Numbered from the stretch's first letter, positions 36,800 to 48,997 are shown. The stretch: 64,000 nucleotides of DNA from Aerococcus suis (GCF_900176325.1 NZ_FWXK01000006.1:33004-97003), one strand, 5' to 3'. Made by a program: numbers and translations. Notes: generated from the letters alone by a model not told the origin.

Positions 36800-38059
36800 T
36801 TACTCCATACTTTTCCATGCGGCGTTTTCTCCGGCTGTGTGTCCGGTGACGAAAGCGGCGGTAATGTTATAGCCACCTGTATAGCCGTTGATATCCAATA
36901 CTTCACCACAGAAAAAGACATTATCATGGAATTTACTTTGCATAGAGTGTGGCTCAATTTCTTTAAGATGAACGCCACCACCTGTAACAAATCCTTTTTC
37001 GATTGGCCATGTTCCCGTTACTTTAAAAGTGAATTTCTTCATTAATTGAACGATTTGGTCAATTTGTTTTGGGGTTAGTTGATTGAACGGTAATTGACTA
37101 TCGATAGCGGCTTGATCGCATAGGAAAGTCGCATAACGCTCAGGCATCCAAGCTTTTAAGACATTGGCTAATGCTTTTTTATTATCTTTTTGCCGAGCGA
37201 GCAAGTCTTGAGTGAGTTCATTGGCTGAACGGTCAGGAACGATGTCTAAACACATGCGAACGTATTTACCACCTTCTTTTTTCAAGGTTGTATTGACGAA
37301 CATTGAACATCTAAGAACAGCAGGACCGCTGACACCAAAATGCGTAAAAATCATATCCATATCATGACGAATCACGGTTTTACCGTTCTGGTCGATGACG
37401 CTTAGCGAAATATCTGGCAACGTAATCCCTTGCAATGTTTTATCCTTAATAAACGGTTCATCTGAAGTAACGGGTGCTTCAGTAGGGAAGAGGTCTGTTA
37501 TGGTATGACCGAGTTGTTTCGCAAACCGATAACCATCTCCAGTAGTTCCGGTTCGTGGATACGCCTTACCACCAGAAGCAATAATCAACGTTTTACTGGC
37601 AATTTTTTCGCCATCTTCCAAGATAACTCCTTGATAATGCCCATCATCTAACCACAGCGATTGGACGGGCGTTTGTTTCCGTACCTCAATATTTAACCGT
37701 TGAATTTCACGTAAAAAGACATCTAAAATGGTTTGTGACTTATCTGTAGTAGGGAACATCCGACCGTGGTCCTCTTCCTTCAATTCCACGCCACGTGAGG
37801 TGAAAAAGTCGATAATGTCATAATTATCGAAAGCTGAGAAAGCAGAGTAAAGGAATTTTCCATTCCCAGGAATATGTTTAATCACTTCCTTAGCCGGACG
37901 ATTATTGGTCACATTGCAACGTGTACCGCCTGTTAATTTTAATTTTTTACCGAGTTTACGATTTTTATCCAAAATAAGGACTTGGCTGCCATTTTCTGCA
38001 GCAGTGACGGCTGCCATCATACCACTTGTGCCACCGCCAATAACGATTACATCATGCAT
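36800..38059 (-). CDS. BaiN/HI0933-family FAD-dependent flavoprotein
   Basis: The 419-residue protein begins with the FAD dinucleotide motif VIVIGGGTSGMMAAVTAAENG (residues 4-24). The family sequence GKKLKLTGGTRCNVTNN follows, then LIIASGGKAYPRTGTTGDGY, THFGVSGPAVLRCS and the C-terminal FAD segment GGYNITAAFVTG. Members of this family are flavoproteins; BaiN was described in bile-acid dehydroxylation, but most relatives have no known substrate. AAAGGAG precedes ATG 38059. The gene end lies inside repeat array 2 and no T-tailed terminator for this strand is apparent. Confidence 0.9.
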   Translation of the reverse strand: MHDVIVIGGGTSGMMAAVTAAENGSQVLILDKNRKLGKKLKLTGGTRCNVTNNRPAKEVIKHIPGNGKFLYSAFSAFDNYDIIDFFTSRGVELKEEDHGRMFPTTDKSQTILDVFLREIQRLNIEVRKQTPVQSLWLDDGHYQGVILEDGEKIASKTLIIASGGKAYPRTGTTGDGYRFAKQLGHTITDLFPTEAPVTSDEPFIKDKTLQGITLPDISLSVIDQNGKTVIRHDMDMIFTHFGVSGPAVLRCSMFVNTTLKKEGGKYVRMCLDIVPDRSANELTQDLLARQKDNKKALANVLKAWMPERYATFLCDQAAIDSQLPFNQLTPKQIDQIVQLMKKFTFKVTGTWPIEKGFVTGGGVHLKEIEPHSMQSKFHDNVFFCGEVLDINGYTGGYNITAAFVTGHTAGENAAWKSME

Positions 38060-38199
38060 TTGTTTGACTCCTTTACCTATCTTAGTTTCATTTTAGCAAG
38101 AAGGGAGAATCTTGCCAATAGAATTGGAGATTTAGAGATGGGGCTTAAGATGGAATTTAGCAAGAAAGCCGATAATTATTCAATTTATAGACAAAATTT

Positions 38200-38208
38200 T
38201 GGTATACT
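38200..38208 (+). promoter_or_regulatory. Extended -10 promoter of the glucosaminidase gene
   Basis: TGGTATACT is an extended -10 element 28 nt before the start codon. Confidence 0.6.
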
Positions 38209-38235
38209 ATTTTCACTTAAACAAGGAGGGGTGTT

Positions 38236-38892
38236 ATGGCAAAATGGAAATGGCGACGTCACGTCAGTCCCATTAAAATCTGGCATCGTTATCAACGAAT
38301 GAGTCGCAAACGGAAACGATATCTTCAGTTATATTTAGGAGCATTAATTGTCGTATTAGGACTATTAATCGGATTAAAAACAATCGCTACAAATAATCAA
38401 GCAGACGCGAATAATGATGAGTCGTTATCTAGTGAGGAACAATTTATTGAAACGATTGGTCAATTTGCTCATGAGAATTATCAGCAATCTCACGTTTTGC
38501 CATCGGTGGTGACGGCCCAAGCAATACTTGAGTCTGACTTTGGACGGAGTGAGTTGTCAGCGAATTATCATAATTTATTTGGCCGTAAAGCATATGGGAA
38601 TGAACCCTCCGTGTCGTTAGCAACGAATGAAGTGGTTAATGGTGAAACCATCACCATTTCTGGTCGCTTCAAAGTGTATGATGATGATCAAGCGGCGATT
38701 ATCGACCATGGGAAATTAATGACAGAAGGCGTTAACTGGGATCCTCAACTCTATCATGGCGTTGTTGGTGAAAAACGATATAAAAAAGCCACGAAAGCAT
38801 TGCAACAAGCTGGCTATGCGACAGATCCTAATTACGACGATAAGTTAAATGATCTAATTGAAACCTATGATTTACAACGGTTTGACCCATAA
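38236..38892 (+). CDS. Membrane-anchored glucosaminidase-domain protein (autolysin type)
   Basis: The 218-residue protein has a basic N-terminus (many Arg and Lys in residues 3-33) and one membrane helix (LYLGALIVVLGLLIGLKTIA, about 36-55). An acidic linker and a glucosaminidase domain (family of FlgJ/LytG-type N-acetylglucosaminidases) follow. The likely catalytic Glu is in TAQAILESDFGRSELS, followed by NLFGRKA and the C-terminal helix with YATDPNYDDKL. It should cut peptidoglycan glycan strands outside the membrane. AAGGAGG precedes ATG 38236. No LysM or SH3 wall-binding repeats are present, so the helix is its only anchor. Confidence 0.87.
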   Translation: MAKWKWRRHVSPIKIWHRYQRMSRKRKRYLQLYLGALIVVLGLLIGLKTIATNNQADANNDESLSSEEQFIETIGQFAHENYQQSHVLPSVVTAQAILESDFGRSELSANYHNLFGRKAYGNEPSVSLATNEVVNGETITISGRFKVYDDDQAAIIDHGKLMTEGVNWDPQLYHGVVGEKRYKKATKALQQAGYATDPNYDDKLNDLIETYDLQRFDP

Positions 38893-38905
38893 TCGTTATT
38901 GCATT

Positions 38906-38934
38906 TTGATTAATTAAAGTGTAAGCTATACAAT
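38906..38934 (+). promoter_or_regulatory. Promoter of the GntR gene
   Basis: TTGATT (38906-38911) and TACAAT (38929-38934) are separated by 17 bp. Confidence 0.7.
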
Positions 38935-38972
38935 ATTAATAGAGATTGTACTTTTTTAGAAAGGGTGAGTGC

Positions 38973-39629
38973 ATGCCAAAAAATAAAAGCTACGCAACCA
39001 TTGCTTATGAGTATTTGAAGGATCAAATTGATAGCAACTTATTGTTGTCAGATACTCATCTAAAAGAAGTGGAAATTGCTGATTTTTTAGGTATGAGTCG
39101 GACGCCCGTTCGTAAAGCCATGTTACAGCTTGAGCGTGAAGGCTATATTCAAATGGAACCCTATAAAGGGGCTGTGGTGGCTAAAAGTTCTCTAAACTCC
39201 CGTGCTATCGTTGAACGGTTACAGTTTATCGAATTGTTAGTGATGAATCTGTTACAACAAATGGAAAATAAGGCGATTACGCTAGATAAAGAACGGCTAA
39301 AACATTTAGAACAAGATATTCTTCATCATTTAGTGAATGAAGATTTAAAAGGGTATTTCAATGCGGAATATGCGTTTTTCAGTCATTTAGCTTCTTATTA
39401 TTCTAATAATTACTTCCGCCAAGTGACACTTAATACGATTCGCCCATTACATGAAATCTATTACAATGAAATTACGCATAATCATATGTCATTTGAACGT
39501 GAATTAAGGGATATGCGAACGATTTATCCTAATTTATTTGAAGCATTGATGGCACATGACTTTGCGAGTGCTAGAAAACAAGTGCGGATTTGGGTCAATC
39601 AATTAATCTTATATCAAATTAATAAATAA
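38973..39629 (+). CDS. GntR-family transcriptional regulator (FadR/FCD type)
   Basis: A 218-residue regulator with an N-terminal winged helix: IAYEYLKDQIDSNLLL, then the recognition part IADFLGMSRTPVRKAMLQLE and REGYIQMEPYKGAVVA. An all-helical FCD-like ligand-binding domain follows (about residues 80-215). ATG 38973 follows AAAGGGTGAG; an in-frame frame opening at 38946 lacks a ribosome site. No metabolic gene lies next to it, so its effector and targets are unknown. It is a monocistronic unit with promoter and terminator. Confidence 0.87.
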   Translation: MPKNKSYATIAYEYLKDQIDSNLLLSDTHLKEVEIADFLGMSRTPVRKAMLQLEREGYIQMEPYKGAVVAKSSLNSRAIVERLQFIELLVMNLLQQMENKAITLDKERLKHLEQDILHHLVNEDLKGYFNAEYAFFSHLASYYSNNYFRQVTLNTIRPLHEIYYNEITHNHMSFERELRDMRTIYPNLFEALMAHDFASARKQVRIWVNQLILYQINK

Positions 39630-39637
39630 TCGATTAG

Positions 39638-39674
39638 AAACTAGGGCATCATTTAGGTGGTGCGCTAGTTTTTT
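39638..39674 (+). terminator. Terminator after the GntR gene
   Basis: AAACTAGGGCA pairs with TGCGCTAGTTT with one mismatch, followed by T residues. Confidence 0.75.
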
Positions 39675-39745
39675 AACCGTTTAATGGGGATTACCACGGC
39701 TTTTATTTGTCAGAAAATAACGATAATTTCCCATAACGAAACCAT

Positions 39746-39774
39746 TTGAAGGGGTATTCGAGTCGTGATAGACT
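39746..39774 (+). promoter_or_regulatory. Promoter of pcrA-ligA-camS
   Basis: TTGAAG (39746-39751) and TAGACT (39769-39774) are separated by 17 bp, with TG one base upstream of the -10. Confidence 0.65.
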
Positions 39775-39804
39775 AATGTAGAGAGAATGGAGGAATAGCG
39801 CCTT

Positions 39805-42270
39805 ATGACGGCAGAACAGTTAACGAGTGGCTTAAATGATAAGCAACAAGCAGCAGTACGACATACCGAGGGACCGTTACTCATTATGGCAGGTGCCGGA
39901 AGTGGGAAAACTCGGGTATTAACCCATCGCATGGCGTATATTTTAGCAGAAAAAGAAGTGAATCCGTGGAATATTCTAGCGATAACCTTCACAAATAAAG
40001 CTGCTCGGGAAATGAAAGAACGGGTACGACAAATTGTTGGACCACAAGCAGATAATATGTGGGTATCAACGTTTCACTCAATGTGTGTCCGCATTTTACG
40101 TCGAGAAGCGGAAGCTATTGGCTATTCGCGTTCTTTCACGATTGCCGATCCAGCAGAACAACAAACGTTGATGAAACGGATTATGAAGGAATTGAATTTA
40201 GATTCTCAAAAATTTAAATATAAAATGTTATTAGGCAAAATTAGCGAAGCCAAAAATAACTTACAAACACCTGTTGAATATCGCCAATCACATTCTGGTT
40301 ACATTGAAGATATTGTAGCGGATTGTTACGAACGGTACCAACAAGCATTGACTGAAGCTCAATCCTTTGATTTTGATGATTTAATTATGCAGACGGTACG
40401 GCTTTTTCAACAACAACCCGATATTTTAAAATATTACCAACAAAAATTTCATTATATTCATGTGGATGAGTACCAAGATACTAATGAAGCACAGTATAAA
40501 TTAGTTCTCTTGTTAGGAGATTTATTCCGCAATGTCTGTGTGGTTGGGGATGCTGACCAAAGTATTTACGGTTGGCGTGGTGCCAATATGGAAAATATTT
40601 TGAATTTTGAAACAGACTATCCGGATGCGACAACCATTTTATTGGAACAAAATTATCGTTCGACTAAAAATATTTTACATGCTGCCAATAATGTCATTGA
40701 AAATAATGATCAACGGAAAGATAAAGAATTGTGGACAGCGAATCAAGCTGGAGATAAGATCACTTATTATACCGGCCAGAGTGAGCAAGATGAGAGTCGT
40801 TATGTGATTCAACAAATTCAAGAATTGGTGCAAAAGAATGACTATCAATATGGTGATTTTGCGATTCTGTATCGTACCAATGCCCAGTCACGGGTAATTG
40901 AAGAAAACTTAGTGAAAGCCAATTTACCTTATCGAATGGTCGGGGGACATAAATTCTACGACCGTAAGGAAATCAAGGATATCTTAGCTTATTTACGGTT
41001 GTTAGCGAATCCAGATGATAATTTAAGCTTTACCCGAGTTATTAATGTGCCTAAACGCGGTGCGGGTCCAGGAACCTTAGATAAATTACGTCAATTTGCG
41101 GACTCACAAGGTCTCAGTTTATTAGCGGCGGCGTCAGTAGTCGATTATGCGCCTATAACAGGTAAAGGGGCTAAAGGCATCAAAGACTTTGCCCAAATGT
41201 TTATCAACTTACAAAAACAACGAGAATATCTATCAATTTCAGAAATTACGGAAGCTATCTTGGAACAAAGTGGTTACTTAAATAGTTTAAAAGCTGAAAA
41301 ATCACTAGAAGCTGATGCACGTATTGAAAATATTGAAGAATTCCTTTCAGTAACGGCAGAATTTGATAAACGGTGGGAAGACAATCGTGAAGCTCGTGAA
41401 CAAGAAGCAGAAGAATTAGCTTCTGACGAAGCATCACGGGATGTCCAAGTGATGCCTCCTGAATCCACACAATCAACGACTGAACAGCCAGGAGAAAACA
41501 TTGAATTGTTTGATGAGCAAACGTTAAATGCGCAAATTCCTGCGACTATTCAAGCCGCAACCGTTGATGATGCCGTCATGGAATTTATTACCGACTTATC
41601 ATTGGTACAAGACCGAGATGATGAAGAAGTGGTTCAAGAGTTAACATTAATGACGTTACACGCTGCTAAAGGATTAGAATTTCCAGTGGTCTTCTTAATT
41701 GGTATGGAAGAAGGCATCTTCCCATTGAAACGGGCAGCGGAAGATGAGGATGAGTTAGAAGAAGAGCGTCGCTTAGCTTATGTAGGTATTACGCGGGCTG
41801 AGAAAAAACTCTATCTAACCAATGCTTATTCACGATTATTATATGGTCGCCAACAATCAAATTCTGCGTCTCGCTTTATTGGTGAGATTGATGACGAGGT
41901 ATTAGAAGAGACAGGATACCAACAAACCTATAACCAACCGTTTGGTCAACGAACTGGCAGAGGTACTTCATTAAATGATTACTTCAGTCGTCGTCAAAAT
42001 CGTGCTCAAAGTCGTCCAGTCCGTCGTAAACCAGATCCGAAACGGTCGATTTTTACAGCAGAACGAGGCAGTAAGATTGATCCTGATATTGATAATTCTG
42101 CAACGACTTGGGCAGTAGGCGACAAAGCGCAACATAAAAAATGGGGAGTCGGAACCGTCGTTAAAGTTAATGGAGAAGCAAATGATCAAGAATTAGATAT
42201 TGCTTTCAAAGAACAAGGCATTAAACGATTATTAGCCGCTTTCGCCCCAATTACTAAGGTGAATGAATAA
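39805..42270 (+). CDS. pcrA: ATP-dependent DNA helicase PcrA (UvrD family)
   Basis: PcrA is a 3'-5' superfamily 1 helicase for repair and rolling-circle replication. The 821 residues include Walker A MAGAGSGKTRV (28-38), ITFTNKAAREMKERV and STFHSMCVRILRRE. Motif II is HVDEYQDTNEAQY; then come VVGDADQSIYGWRGA, LEQNYRST, TLMTLHAAKGLEFPVVFLIG and YVGITRAEKKLYLT. It is longer than usual (about 740) mainly because of an acidic insertion at about residues 520-600, just before the conserved FITDLSLV. The C-terminal Tudor-like domain binding RNA polymerase in relatives (GDKAQHKKWGVGTVVKV) is present. It begins the conserved pcrA-ligA-camS-gat group. Confidence 0.96.
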   Translation: MTAEQLTSGLNDKQQAAVRHTEGPLLIMAGAGSGKTRVLTHRMAYILAEKEVNPWNILAITFTNKAAREMKERVRQIVGPQADNMWVSTFHSMCVRILRREAEAIGYSRSFTIADPAEQQTLMKRIMKELNLDSQKFKYKMLLGKISEAKNNLQTPVEYRQSHSGYIEDIVADCYERYQQALTEAQSFDFDDLIMQTVRLFQQQPDILKYYQQKFHYIHVDEYQDTNEAQYKLVLLLGDLFRNVCVVGDADQSIYGWRGANMENILNFETDYPDATTILLEQNYRSTKNILHAANNVIENNDQRKDKELWTANQAGDKITYYTGQSEQDESRYVIQQIQELVQKNDYQYGDFAILYRTNAQSRVIEENLVKANLPYRMVGGHKFYDRKEIKDILAYLRLLANPDDNLSFTRVINVPKRGAGPGTLDKLRQFADSQGLSLLAAASVVDYAPITGKGAKGIKDFAQMFINLQKQREYLSISEITEAILEQSGYLNSLKAEKSLEADARIENIEEFLSVTAEFDKRWEDNREAREQEAEELASDEASRDVQVMPPESTQSTTEQPGENIELFDEQTLNAQIPATIQAATVDDAVMEFITDLSLVQDRDDEEVVQELTLMTLHAAKGLEFPVVFLIGMEEGIFPLKRAAEDEDELEEERRLAYVGITRAEKKLYLTNAYSRLLYGRQQSNSASRFIGEIDDEVLEETGYQQTYNQPFGQRTGRGTSLNDYFSRRQNRAQSRPVRRKPDPKRSIFTAERGSKIDPDIDNSATTWAVGDKAQHKKWGVGTVVKVNGEANDQELDIAFKEQGIKRLLAAFAPITKVNE

Positions 42271-44301
<2,031 letters not shown>

Positions 44302-44333
44302 TAATGAGGGATAAAAGGGAAAGGAACGTAACA

Positions 44334-45449
44334 ATGGTAAAAAAAACGTGGCAAATGTTGACAATCACGGCGTTAACGTTAAGTTTAGCAGCATGTCAAC
44401 AGTTTAAAGAATTACCAGATCCTAATGAATCATCTGATAAAGTTTCTAACGAATCAACTCAACAATTATCTGATGACTATTATCAAGCCGTTGTTGAAGA
44501 TAATAATTATGAAGTGAACCAAACAAGTGGATTAACTGTGGGGCCAACTTCACAAGCGAATACGGAAAACTTAGAAGAAGGCTTGTATCAATTAGCTCAA
44601 GGGGCTTTTCCAACTGACGAGTACTTACTAAAAGAAGGAACGGCGATATCAGAGGAAACGGCTAATAATTGGTTAGGAACTAAAAATGATGATAATCCAG
44701 AAGGGTTAAATCCTGATGGGTATAATGCTTCATCACGCGATAAGTTTGAACCGCGTTACCTAAATAGCATCATTGAATATGACTTAATGCAAGAGCAAGA
44801 TGACGGCTCAATGAAATTAGGCGGCATTAGTATTGCTTTAGCAATGAATGAAAGTGATACCTTTACGTCTGATGACGATAGCGAAGAATCCGTTGAGATT
44901 AAACGGGACACGCAAAAAGCAAAAGGCCAAGAAATGGCGAAAGAAATTGTGTCACGCTTGCGTAAACAAGATAAGTATAAAGACGTTCCTATCCAAGTGG
45001 GTATTTTTGCGAATGCTCCAAGTGATGATGTCGGTGGCGGTACCTTCATTAGTGAAGCAATGGCTTCTGAAGGGAAAAATTTGGATGATTGGACCGAGTA
45101 TAAAACGGATTATATCGTGTTTGGAGTGGATGATGCGCCAAATGAAGAAGATTCAGAGGCATTCCAAACATTCCAATCAGATGTTGAAGATTTATTCCCA
45201 CAACTTAGTGGAATCACTGGCGTTGGTCGCTATGAAGATGGCGATTTGGAACATATTGATGTGACGATTAATAGTCAGTTTGATGGCTATACCGAAACCG
45301 TCGCCTTAACGCAACGGACAATGGATTCAGCCGAAAACTTATTTAATAAAAATATTGCGGTTGATATTGAAATCATTTCTCCAGAAGGTACACGTGCGGT
45401 TTTAAGTCGTCCAGCTGGAGCTGATACTTTTACATCAACAATTTCTTAA
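44334..45449 (+). CDS. camS: CamS-family sex pheromone lipoprotein
   Basis: The 371-residue product has a lipoprotein signal peptide (MVKKTWQMLTITALTLSLAACQQ; lipobox LAAC, Cys about residue 22). The mature CamS domain contains SGLTVGPTSQANTENLEEGL, VQVGIFANAPSDD-like and ISGITGVGRYEDGDLEHID segments. In enterococci and staphylococci the cleaved signal peptide of CamS yields a mating pheromone; whether that happens here is unknown. ATG 44334 follows GGAAAGGA; an in-frame ATG at 44304 would spoil the signal peptide. The position between ligA and gatC is conserved in Gram-positives. Confidence 0.92.
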   Translation: MVKKTWQMLTITALTLSLAACQQFKELPDPNESSDKVSNESTQQLSDDYYQAVVEDNNYEVNQTSGLTVGPTSQANTENLEEGLYQLAQGAFPTDEYLLKEGTAISEETANNWLGTKNDDNPEGLNPDGYNASSRDKFEPRYLNSIIEYDLMQEQDDGSMKLGGISIALAMNESDTFTSDDDSEESVEIKRDTQKAKGQEMAKEIVSRLRKQDKYKDVPIQVGIFANAPSDDVGGGTFISEAMASEGKNLDDWTEYKTDYIVFGVDDAPNEEDSEAFQTFQSDVEDLFPQLSGITGVGRYEDGDLEHIDVTINSQFDGYTETVALTQRTMDSAENLFNKNIAVDIEIISPEGTRAVLSRPAGADTFTSTIS

Positions 45450-45461
45450 TAGTAGTGAGAA

Positions 45462-45490
45462 TTGTTGCCTGGTAACCAGTATGCTAAAAT
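45462..45490 (+). promoter_or_regulatory. Promoter of gatCAB
   Basis: TTGTTG (45462-45467) and TAAAAT (45485-45490) are separated by 17 bp, with TGC before the -10. Confidence 0.65.
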
Positions 45491-45524
45491 AATGAAGAAT
45501 GAGAAAAATTAGGAGGATATTTGC

Positions 45525-45830
45525 ATGGCTATTTCTAAAGACGAAGTACAACGTATTGCCAAGCTAGCAAAATTTGAATTTACTGATGATGAAATTGATC
45601 AATTTACGGATCAATTTGGTCATATTTTAGGAATGTTTGAAGAATTACAAACAGTCGACACGACGGATGTCCCAGTCATGTCATGGGCAATTGACAAATC
45701 AGATGTGATGCGTGCTGATGAAGCACAACAAGGAACTGACCGGGATGTCTTATTCCGTAATGTAAAATCATCTGAAAATGGCTTTATCAAAGTGCCCGCA
45801 ATTATTGATACTGAAGGAGGTAACGCGTAA
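45525..45830 (+). CDS. gatC: Aspartyl/glutamyl-tRNA amidotransferase subunit C
   Basis: GatC stabilises the GatCAB complex, which turns Glu-tRNA(Gln) into Gln-tRNA(Gln) and, in some species, Asp-tRNA(Asn) into Asn-tRNA(Asn). The 101 residues show the family pattern VQRIAKLAKFEFTDDEIDQF near the start and DVMRADEAQQG and NGFIKVPAII near the end. AGGAGG precedes ATG 45525, and the stop overlaps the gatA start (TAATG). Confidence 0.95.
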   Translation: MAISKDEVQRIAKLAKFEFTDDEIDQFTDQFGHILGMFEELQTVDTTDVPVMSWAIDKSDVMRADEAQQGTDRDVLFRNVKSSENGFIKVPAIIDTEGGNA

Positions 45831-47278
45831 TGACAACGGATATGATGACAATTCGCGAATTAAACCGCCAATTAGTGGCTGGAGAAACGACTTCAGTTGA
45901 ATTAGTCCAAGCAGCATTAGATCGAATCAACGCAACAGATGAAACGATTCATGCGTTTATTACGTTGAGCGAAACAGCGCTTGAAGAAGCAAAAGCGAGT
46001 GATGAAAAAGGGTATAGCACCGATCGTCCATTACAAGGAATTCCATTAGGGATTAAAGATAATATTTTAACAGATGGTATCCGGACAACAGCAGCTTCTC
46101 GAATGTTAGAAGATTTCGTTCCATTCTTTGATGCGACAATTATTGAAAAATTAAAAGCTGCCGGAGCGATTATCATCGGAAAAACGAACATGGATGAATT
46201 CGCTATGGGAGCCTCTTCTGAAACATCATACTTTGGTCCAACGAAAAACCCTTGGAATACTGACTATGTTCCTGGTGGATCAAGTGGGGGTTCAGCAGCA
46301 ACCGTTTCTGCTGGACAAGTTCTTGGTGCGCTAGGTTCTGATACGGGTGGTTCCATTCGTCAACCGGCGTCATTCACTGGTATTGTTGGGATGAAACCAA
46401 CTTACGGTCGTGTATCACGTTGGGGTGTGATTGCTTTCGCCTCATCATTAGACCAAGTCGGACCGATGACACATAATGTTGAAGATAACGCCTTAATGTT
46501 AGAAACTATTGCAGGTCATGATGACAAAGATTCAACCTCAGCAGAATTAGATGTTCCTGCGTTTGCTGCAAACTTAGATAAAGGCGTTAAAGGCATGAAA
46601 ATTGCTGTTCCTGAAGAATACTTCGGTGCTGGTGTGGACGAAGAAACACAAGCCACTGTTAAAGCAGCGATTAAACAATTAGAAGATTTAGGAGCAACAG
46701 TGGATACCGTTCATCTTCCACATATGAAATATGGGGTACCGGTTTACTATATCATTGCCTCAGCTGAAGCTTCTTCTAACTTACAACGTTATGATGGTAT
46801 CCGTTACGGTTACCGTGCTGAAGATGCTGAATCATTAGAAGACTTATACATTAAATCTCGTTCTGAAGGATTTGGTATGGAAGTTAAACGTCGCTTGATG
46901 ACCGGAACATTCTCAATTGCTTCTGAAAACATCGATGATTACTTCATGCAAGCCGGACGTGTACGTTCACTAATCAAAGAAGACTTCAAAAAACTCTTCA
47001 ATGATTATGACTTAGTCGTTGGACCAGTAGCACCATCACCAGCATATAAATTTGGTGAAAATGCGGATGATCCAGTCGCTGCTTACCAAGCTGACTTATT
47101 AACAGTTCCAGTTAACTTAGCAGGATTACCAGGTTTATCATTACCTGTTGGCTTTAGTGAAGCGGGACTACCAATCGGATTACAAATCATCGGTAACTAC
47201 TTTGACGAAGAACGTATTTACCAAGCAGCTTATGCACTTGAACAAGTAAATGACGCGAGTCAACAACGACCAGAGTAA
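45830..47278 (+). CDS. gatA: Aspartyl/glutamyl-tRNA amidotransferase subunit A
   Basis: GatA is the amidase that releases ammonia from glutamine for the transamidation reaction. The 482-residue protein has the amidase-signature Lys in [10 protein letters not shown], the Ser-rich motif [15 protein letters not shown] and [20 protein letters not shown], which carries the catalytic Ser residues. Length and motifs are typical. It overlaps gatC by 1 nt and lies 14 nt before gatB. Confidence 0.97.
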   Translation: MTTDMMTIRELNRQLVAGETTSVELVQAALDRINATDETIHAFITLSETALEEAKASDEKGYSTDRPLQGIPLGIKDNILTDGIRTTAASRMLEDFVPFFDATIIEKLKAAGAIIIGKTNMDEFAMGASSETSYFGPTKNPWNTDYVPGGSSGGSAATVSAGQVLGALGSDTGGSIRQPASFTGIVGMKPTYGRVSRWGVIAFASSLDQVGPMTHNVEDNALMLETIAGHDDKDSTSAELDVPAFAANLDKGVKGMKIAVPEEYFGAGVDEETQATVKAAIKQLEDLGATVDTVHLPHMKYGVPVYYIIASAEASSNLQRYDGIRYGYRAEDAESLEDLYIKSRSEGFGMEVKRRLMTGTFSIASENIDDYFMQAGRVRSLIKEDFKKLFNDYDLVVGPVAPSPAYKFGENADDPVAAYQADLLTVPVNLAGLPGLSLPVGFSEAGLPIGLQIIGNYFDEERIYQAAYALEQVNDASQQRPE

Positions 47279-47292
47279 GAAAGGGGTACTTC

Positions 47293-48723
47293 ATGAATTA
47301 CGAAACAGTCATTGGACTTGAAGTCCATGTGGAATTAAAAACGGATTCAAAAATGTTCTCACCATCACCAGCTCACTTTGGTGCAGAACCAAATGCGAAT
47401 ACAAATATGATTGACTGGGGATACCCTGGTGTCTTACCATCAATCAACCGTGGTGGGGTAGAATATGCGATTAAAGCAGCCTTAGCATTAAACTGTGATA
47501 TCAATCCAGTGCAACACTTTGACCGTAAAAACTACTTCTACCCAGATAATCCAAAAGCTTACCAAACAACACAATTGTGGGAACCAATTGGTGAACATGG
47601 TTGGGTAGAAATCGAAGTCAATGGTGAAACGAAACGTATCGGTATCGAACGTTTACACTTAGAAGAAGATGCTGGTAAAAACATGCACGGTGAAGGTGGC
47701 TACTCTCACGTTGACTTAAACCGTCAAGGAACACCATTAGTCGAAATCGTTTCTGAAGCAGATATGCGTTCACCAGAAGAAGCATATGCTTACTTAGAAA
47801 AAATTAAAGAAATCATCCAATTTACAGGCGTTTCTGACGTGAAAATGGAAGAAGGATCTATGCGTTGCGACGCCAATATTTCCATTCGTCCATTTGGTCA
47901 AGAAGAATTCGGAACCAAAGCCGAAATTAAAAACTTGAACTCATTTAACTTTGTTCGTCGTGGATTAGCGTACGAAGAAAAACGCCAAGCACAAATTTTA
48001 AATAGTGGTGGTGTGATTGAGCAAGCAACATTACGTTATGACGAAGCGAGTGGTAAAACACAAGTTATGCGGGTGAAAGAGGGAGCAGCTGACTATCGTT
48101 ACTTCCCAGAACCTGACCTACCACCATTTCACGTGAGCGATGACTGGCTAAATGATATTAAAGACTCACTACCAGAAATGCCAGCTGATCGTCGAGCACG
48201 TTACATTGAAAACTATGAATTACCAGAATATGACGCGCAAATTTTAACGCAATCCGTTGAAATGTCTGATTTCTTTGACGAAACCGTCGCAAACGATGCT
48301 GATCCTAAACAAGCATCTAACTGGTTAATGGGTGAAGTCTCTGCTTACCTAAACGATAAAGATTTAGAATTAGCAGATATTGAATTAACACCTGAAAACT
48401 TAGCTGGTATGATTAACCTTATCCAAGACGGTACGATTTCAAGCAAACAAGCGAAAAAAGTCTTCCGTCTATTAGCGGAAAAAGGTGGTAATGCCAAAGA
48501 AGTTGTTGAAAAAGAAGGTTTAGTTCAAATCTCTGACCCAGAACAACTCTTACCATTGATTACAGATGTTCTAGATAATAACCAACAATCAATCGACGAC
48601 TACAAAGCTGGTAAGAAAAAAGCGACTGGATTCTTAGTGGGTCAAATTATGAAAGCCACTCGTGGCCAAGCCAACCCACAAGTTGTTAACCAATTATTGA
48701 CACAAGAATTGGATAAACGCTAA
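47293..48723 (+). CDS. gatB: Aspartyl/glutamyl-tRNA amidotransferase subunit B
   Basis: GatB binds the misacylated tRNA and carries the kinase-like site of GatCAB. The 476 residues start [20 protein letters not shown]. The family signature [18 protein letters not shown] and [13 protein letters not shown] follow, then a C-terminal YqeY-like tail ([19 protein letters not shown]). GAAAGGGG precedes ATG 47293. No T-tailed terminator follows; array 3 begins about 25 nt after the stop. Confidence 0.97.
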   Translation: MNYETVIGLEVHVELKTDSKMFSPSPAHFGAEPNANTNMIDWGYPGVLPSINRGGVEYAIKAALALNCDINPVQHFDRKNYFYPDNPKAYQTTQLWEPIGEHGWVEIEVNGETKRIGIERLHLEEDAGKNMHGEGGYSHVDLNRQGTPLVEIVSEADMRSPEEAYAYLEKIKEIIQFTGVSDVKMEEGSMRCDANISIRPFGQEEFGTKAEIKNLNSFNFVRRGLAYEEKRQAQILNSGGVIEQATLRYDEASGKTQVMRVKEGAADYRYFPEPDLPPFHVSDDWLNDIKDSLPEMPADRRARYIENYELPEYDAQILTQSVEMSDFFDETVANDADPKQASNWLMGEVSAYLNDKDLELADIELTPENLAGMINLIQDGTISSKQAKKVFRLLAEKGGNAKEVVEKEGLVQISDPEQLLPLITDVLDNNQQSIDDYKAGKKKATGFLVGQIMKATRGQANPQVVNQLLTQELDKR

Positions 48724-48782
48724 GAAGACAAAGGAGTAGTGAGGAGAGGTTAAGTGCCTTTTCTCACACCCTAGTTGGGTTC

Positions 48783-48880
48783 AGAAACGCTGATTCGAAG
48801 CCTCTTCAGAAAAATCACTGGTTTCAAAAAGCGAAACTTCGTACTTTTTCTTTCAGATGTTCGAATCAGAGCGCGTTTCT
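48783..48880. repeat. Module A, copy 3
   Basis: AGAAACGC / GCGTTTCT base, TGATTCGAA / TTCGAATCA with the 3' bulge GAGC, loop AAAAAGC. Confidence 0.88.
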
Positions 48881-48901
48881 TCACACCCTTTAGTTGGGTT
48901 C

Positions 48902-48997
48902 GTATCGCTAGACTTGACGTTCTTTCGCATTTCCCCTTTGTTTGTTTCACAAACTCCGGTTAAATGTCTCCAAGAAGTCAAGTCTAAACGGCGCTAC
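48902..48997. repeat. Module D (single copy in window)
   Basis: GTATCGC / GCGCTAC base with one mismatch. A perfect 10-bp stem TAGACTTGAC / GTCAAGTCTA follows after the 3' bulge AACG, then TTCTT / AAGAA, CATTT / AAATG and the apex TTTGT / ACAAA. The primary sequence is unlike A, B or C, but size, linkers and bulge position are the same. Confidence 0.85.

Larger units (their letters stand above)
36517..36804. repeat. Modular palindrome array 2 (order C-remnant, A, B)
   Basis: This array lies between the convergent ends of thiW and the BaiN-like gene. It starts with the last third of a module C (36517-36549), then A (36571-36668) and B (36693-36788). The linkers carry GCGTCCTGTATAGTCGGGTT and CACACCCTGTTTTAGTCGGG. 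The final half-linker CACACCCTGTTTA contains, on the minus strand, the stop codon of the flavoprotein gene (36800-36802). The array therefore reaches right into the gene end. The region 36464-36799 holds only the thiW terminator and this array. Confidence 0.9.
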
